Shown here: in pieces, positions 14,610-17,281 of the stretch
Numbering within the stretch: the stretch's first letter is position 1
Layout of the letters: the number at the start of each line of letters is the position of its first letter
Origin: Scatonaster sp045598705
GTDB lineage: Bacteria; Bacillota; Clostridia; Saccharofermentanales; Saccharofermentanaceae
Assembly: GCA_045598705.1 (NCBI GenBank)
Contig: JAZLMM010000047.1
Coordinates: 1 to 17,281, forward strand
DNA length: 17,281 bases
Reading direction: 5' to 3'
Notes under the pieces: generated by a model
What the model saw: only the letters and a program-made list of their open reading frames with translations
Database searches by the model: none
Told to the model about the DNA's origin: nothing
Program-made: the position numbers and the translations under genes

Positions 14610-15475
14610 GTGAGAATATGAAACAATCTAATACGACGAAGAAGGAATCCCTTGCTTCAGTAAAGAAGAGTATATGGGGAGAGATCAGCGCAGCTTCTGG
14701 TGTAGCAATCCTGATTATGGCTGCCATTGTCGTCGGCGCAATCGTTCTGTTTGTAGTCCTGAATCGGGTTCCGTCCAAGACTTATGAAATCATCGATGAT
14801 GCGGAGATTTTTACCGACGATGAATACGAAGAGCTGGAAGAAATGGCCGAGGAACTGATGGAGGAGAAGGATATCAATGTGATTATTGCCACGACAAGAG
14901 ATAATCCTCACGGCAAGAAAGATGCAGACTGCAAGGAGTATGCGGCGGATTTCTATAAAGAATACTGCATCAGCAGCCCGCTTCAGGACAATTCAGGAAT
15001 CTGTCTCTACGTTGATTTAACTGTAGACTCTCCAGGAAACCGCTTCTTCTACATCTATACGTATGGTACAGCATACTACAGTGTCAGTAACGACAGGTGC
15101 CAGAAGTTATTCCAAAGAGAGAAACCCCTGTTAAATGATGGCTACTATAGTGAAGCTATCTATAATGTTATGATTGGTCTTGAGTCATATGACTTTCACC
15201 GTCTTGGTCTGATTATGACCTATGGCTTTAGTATCGGCATACCGATTATCATCTCACTGATTGTTGTATTGTGCTGTACTCGTAAGAAGAAGCTTGATCC
15301 GATTCCGAATTCCAATACGTATTACGATAAGGCGAACAGTAAGAAAATACTTGAAAGTGATACGTTCGTGCGTAAGACGGTTCGCTCTTATACCAGCTCC
15401 AGCGGCAGCGGCGGTGGCGGTGGCGGCGGTGGCGGCGGTGGCGGCCACAGTGGCGGAGGCGGCGGACGCTTCTAA
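14606..15475 (+). CDS. TPM-domain membrane protein with polyglycine C-terminus (YgcG-like)
   Basis: This is a 289-residue protein. The first membrane helix is at residues about 31-52. The extracytoplasmic TPM domain (TLP18.3/Psb32/MOLO-1 family) runs from about 58 to 195: YEIIDDAEIFTDDEYEELEEMAEEL, DINVIIATTRDN, SGICLYVDLTVDSPGNRFFYIYTYG. A second helix lies at about 200-222, ending CCTRKKK, which places the C-terminus inside. The tail is nearly pure glycine (269-280 and 283-287), as in many bacterial TPM proteins. TPM domains have been linked to membrane complex maintenance, and some to phosphatase activity; the function in Clostridia is unknown. A GTG at 14591 would extend the frame, but the ATG at 14606 fits better: it overlaps the previous stop and has GGGGGA about eight bases upstream. 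Confidence 0.85.
   Translation: MSENMKQSNTTKKESLASVKKSIWGEISAASGVAILIMAAIVVGAIVLFVVLNRVPSKTYEIIDDAEIFTDDEYEELEEMAEELMEEKDINVIIATTRDNPHGKKDADCKEYAADFYKEYCISSPLQDNSGICLYVDLTVDSPGNRFFYIYTYGTAYYSVSNDRCQKLFQREKPLLNDGYYSEAIYNVMIGLESYDFHRLGLIMTYGFSIGIPIIISLIVVLCCTRKKKLDPIPNSNTYYDKANSKKILESDTFVRKTVRSYTSSSGSGGGGGGGGGGGGHSGGGGGRF
15410..15466 (+). repeat. GGN glycine-codon microsatellite in the TPM gene
   Basis: Twelve Gly codons, alternating GGC and GGT (15410-15445), are followed by His-Ser and five more Gly codons (15452-15466). Such a tract can vary by slippage; a change in length stays in frame only in multiples of three. Confidence 0.85.
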
Positions 15476-15493
15476 AAAATATACCTCAAATAC

Positions 15494-15528
15494 TGAAGCG
15501 ACTTCATATGTTCTATGAAGCCGCTTCA
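15494..15528. terminator. Hairpin between the convergent TPM and serpin genes
   Basis: The arms 15494-15508 and 15514-15528 pair over 15 positions with one A-C mismatch around a 5-base loop. U-runs are weak on both strands, but the position between convergent stops fits a shared terminator. Confidence 0.6.
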
Positions 15529-15577
15529 ATACTATAGAGGGGTTATTATATATAGAAAGTAATCGTTCAGAACGGGA

Positions 15578-16897
15578 TCAGCTTGGTGACTCTACGTTGT
15601 TTACGGTGCCGATAAATACAGGGAGCCCTGTTTCCATATCGACAATTGCGTAGGCGAAAGGACGATCACACTTAACAACCGGAATTGGATCTTCGACCAA
15701 AGCGCATCCATCTTCCATGGCGACAACCGTTGCTGCGGCAGCTTCTGTGCCATTACGGTCCACTTTGATATAAGTTTGGTGAATGACTTCAGAGATGTGT
15801 GGGGATTCAGAACTCATATTGCTGAAATCAGCGTTGCCTTGGAAAGCATCCTTCACGCCCATTGCCTGCAGATATTCTTCCATGTTCGTGCGATAACCAC
15901 TTGTGAATTCTGGGAATGTAGCCTCAACATCTGTGTAGTCACGGTTGTCCCAAAGTTCCCAATAATCAGAAGCAGTCATATTGCTCACATACTCGTTGAT
16001 GCTGATGGATGAGTCATTGGGCAGGATCGTCATGAAGGCATACTGATCACCATCATAGAGCTTGATAAAGCCTTGTGCGGAATCGTTCCTTACATAGATT
16101 GATTCTGTGTTAAATAAGTAAGTGACCTTCTGTGACGTCGTGGAAGTCTGGTGGAAGTCATCTTCGTAGATCTGCCAATCCTCATATGTATTCTTCCAAG
16201 TGCCGTCAAATACCATGGCGTTGACTAAGAGGCAAGCGGTATTCGGATCCAAAACGTTCAGCATCTTCGGAATGCGTCCCTTCGTATGATCACTGATCCA
16301 TCCGTTAATGGTATCAAGGGCTTGACCATCCATAGAGAGTGTAGATACTTCCGCATCGAAATTGTCATGAATAAAGGTCAGGTAATCTTCGTAGAACGGC
16401 ACTTCACGATCTTTGTTAAACCACGCAGAGTTAGCAATCTGAAGCTGGTCACCACGAAGGCTTGCCATACGATTCTTAGCGAATGAGAAAGCACTTACCT
16501 GATCTGCGCCGGGAACGGTCGTCGCAAGAAGTTGATTCAAAGTCTCTCCACTTGCGCCGGCGGCGACCATATCTAATGCGAAAAGTACGGAGTCAGGAGA
16601 TATCATCAGATTAGTGTCCGTGTCTGAAGCACACTGAGATAGCAAATTGAATTCGAATTCAGAGTAGGCACGAACCAATTGCTCGTCAGACATAGAAGCA
16701 GGTGTTTCAGAAGAAAGTTCGAAGATAGCAGTCTGGCCATTCTCTCGCTTGATCGTATCAACTTGACCCGTCGGATTCTCTTGCTCCGGAATCCTGAAAG
16801 ACTTTGAGTTGTTCTGAGATTTCGTCTTGCATCCAGTGCCCATTGCAAGCAACATTGAAGTAGCAAGCAGTACCGCAAAGATTTTCTTTGTTTTCAT
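15578..16897 (-). CDS. Serpin-family lipoprotein (protease inhibitor)
   Basis: The 439-residue serpin has a lipoprotein signal: basic MKTKK, a hydrophobic core, then GTGC with Cys23 as the presumed lipid anchor. Serpin landmarks are NLMISPDSVLFALDMVAAGASGET, VNAMVFDGTWKN, YAFMTILP and the C-terminal FAYAIVDMETGLPVFIGTV. The hinge of the reactive loop, GTEAAAAT (383-390, nt 15728-15751), has the small residues needed for loop insertion, so inhibitory activity is likely. From hinge Gly to the conserved RPF the loop is about five residues longer than in alpha-1-antitrypsin, so the P1 site cannot be fixed; it lies somewhere in MEDGCALVEDP. In bacteria, surface serpins trap host or competitor serine proteases. 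The AAGGAGGAG ribosome site (16904-16912) supports the start. It is monocistronic and divergent from the rRNA promoter. Confidence 0.92.
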   Translation of the reverse strand: MKTKKIFAVLLATSMLLAMGTGCKTKSQNNSKSFRIPEQENPTGQVDTIKRENGQTAIFELSSETPASMSDEQLVRAYSEFEFNLLSQCASDTDTNLMISPDSVLFALDMVAAGASGETLNQLLATTVPGADQVSAFSFAKNRMASLRGDQLQIANSAWFNKDREVPFYEDYLTFIHDNFDAEVSTLSMDGQALDTINGWISDHTKGRIPKMLNVLDPNTACLLVNAMVFDGTWKNTYEDWQIYEDDFHQTSTTSQKVTYLFNTESIYVRNDSAQGFIKLYDGDQYAFMTILPNDSSISINEYVSNMTASDYWELWDNRDYTDVEATFPEFTSGYRTNMEEYLQAMGVKDAFQGNADFSNMSSESPHISEVIHQTYIKVDRNGTEAAAATVVAMEDGCALVEDPIPVVKCDRPFAYAIVDMETGLPVFIGTVNNVESPS

Positions 16898-16934
16898 TTA
16901 TTCTCCTCCTTAAAATGGAAACTCACTATATATA

Positions 16935-16962
16935 CTTATAATAAACGAACCGTTAGAAGCAA
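16935..16962 (-). promoter_or_regulatory. Candidate serpin promoter
   Basis: On the minus strand TATAAG (16935-16940) is preceded at 16 bases by TTGCTT (16957-16962), giving a leader of about 30 bases. Further AT-rich TATATATA sequence lies between this and the ribosome site. This stretch and the rRNA leader fill the 372 bases between the serpin start and 16S; I see no gene there. Confidence 0.5.
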
Positions 16963-17058
16963 ATCAGAAGAATATGATTGAATGCTTCAAAATGCTTACG
17001 GAATATATGACGACAAGCTCTTGAAAAGTGTTGCAAAAGCCGAAAAGACGAGCCTTAG

Positions 17059-17121
17059 AAAAAACTTCAAAAAAAATCAAAAAATCTGCTTGACATGGTA
17101 GGGGGGAGGTGTTAATATAAT
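17059..17121 (+). promoter_or_regulatory. rRNA operon promoter with upstream A-tracts
   Basis: A perfect -35 TTGACA (17090-17095) is followed at 17 bases by TAATAT (17113-17118); a perfect TATAAT also exists at 17116-17121 but at 20 bases. The spacer is G-rich (GGTAGGGGGGAGG). Three A-tracts at 17059-17064, 17069-17076 and 17079-17084 are about one helical turn apart, as in UP elements of strong stable-RNA promoters. Confidence 0.85.
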
Positions 17122-17125
17122 CAAG

Positions 17126-17269
17126 CGCTTCGCGAGAGCGACGCGAACGGACCTTGAAAATTGAATAGAAGAGCAGAAAGTAATTACTACTTAATTTACG
17201 AGCCAATAGTTCAATTCATAGAGTTGAAAAACAAAAAAAGTAAACAAAGAGCCAAACGGCTCTCAAGAT
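17126..17269 (+). other. 16S rRNA leader with boxA-like element and hairpins
   Basis: TTCGCG (17129-17134) and CGCGAA (17142-17147) form a hairpin, followed by GGACCTTGAAAATTGAATAG (17149-17168), which resembles the boxA antitermination element of Bacillota rRNA leaders. A second hairpin, AGAGCC (17248-17253) with GGCTCT (17258-17263), lies just before the mature 16S end and may take part in processing. Confidence 0.7.
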
Positions 17270-17281
17270 TTTATTGAGAGT
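17270..17281 (+). rRNA. 16S ribosomal RNA, 5' end only
   Basis: The last bases, TTTATTGAGAGT, match the usual Bacillota 16S start, which continues TTGATCCTGGCTCAG beyond the window. The strong promoter and leader upstream support the call. The exact mature 5' base may differ by one or two. Confidence 0.85.

Noticed and set aside
15410..15466. CRISPR-like or other mobile repeat array
   Set aside because: The repeat is a run of glycine codons inside a coding region, with no spacers.
16964..17206. 80-codon minus-strand reading frame in the serpin-16S gap
   Set aside because: It covers the rRNA promoter and leader on the opposite strand, starts inside the leader and shows no domain.

Overview
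The window looks like a chromosomal segment of a low-to-mid GC Gram-positive anaerobe of the class Clostridia, plausibly a gut commensal. Support comes from strong AGGAGG-type ribosome binding sites, an ECF-type vitamin transporter S component beside a type III pantothenate kinase, lipoprotein signal peptides, and a terminal sequence that runs into the 5' end of a Bacillota-type 16S rRNA. Genus cannot be assigned from this sequence alone. I see no insertion sequence, phage gene, CRISPR array or tRNA.

Layout. 1-2628 (+): the 3' part of a nonribosomal peptide synthetase whose last module is adenylation, carrier and terminal thioester reductase. 2733-4495 (+): a two-gene unit with a triple zinc-ribbon membrane protein and a small single-pass membrane protein. 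4668-5861 (+): an orphan protein of the F420-0:gamma-glutamyl ligase (CofE) family. 5950-7011 (+): a polytopic flippase-like (UPF0104/YbhN-type) protein. 7124-8758 (-): an AMP-forming acyl-CoA synthetase with its own candidate promoter and a palindrome that could be an operator. 8852-10292 (-): coaX and an ECF S component, probably a pantothenate uptake and phosphorylation pair. 10550-15475 (+): a large lipoprotein with a C-terminal solute-binding-protein domain, a second zinc-ribbon membrane protein paralogous to the first, and a TPM-domain membrane protein with a polyglycine tail. 15578-16897 (-): a lipoprotein serpin with an intact inhibitory hinge. 17059-17281 (+): an rRNA promoter with A-tracts, a boxA-like leader and the first dozen bases of 16S rRNA.

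How the genes may work together. coaX and the S component form a coherent coenzyme A supply unit next to a CoA-consuming ligase. The two zinc-ribbon proteins, their small membrane partner and the TPM protein look like a duplicated envelope module of unknown function, and this is the best candidate here for an undescribed system. The reductase-ended synthetase could release a peptide aldehyde, a class known to inhibit proteases, and the serpin is a proteinaceous protease inhibitor. Their closeness suggests, but does not prove, a shared protease-defence theme. All assignments rest on reading motifs by eye; no database search was made.
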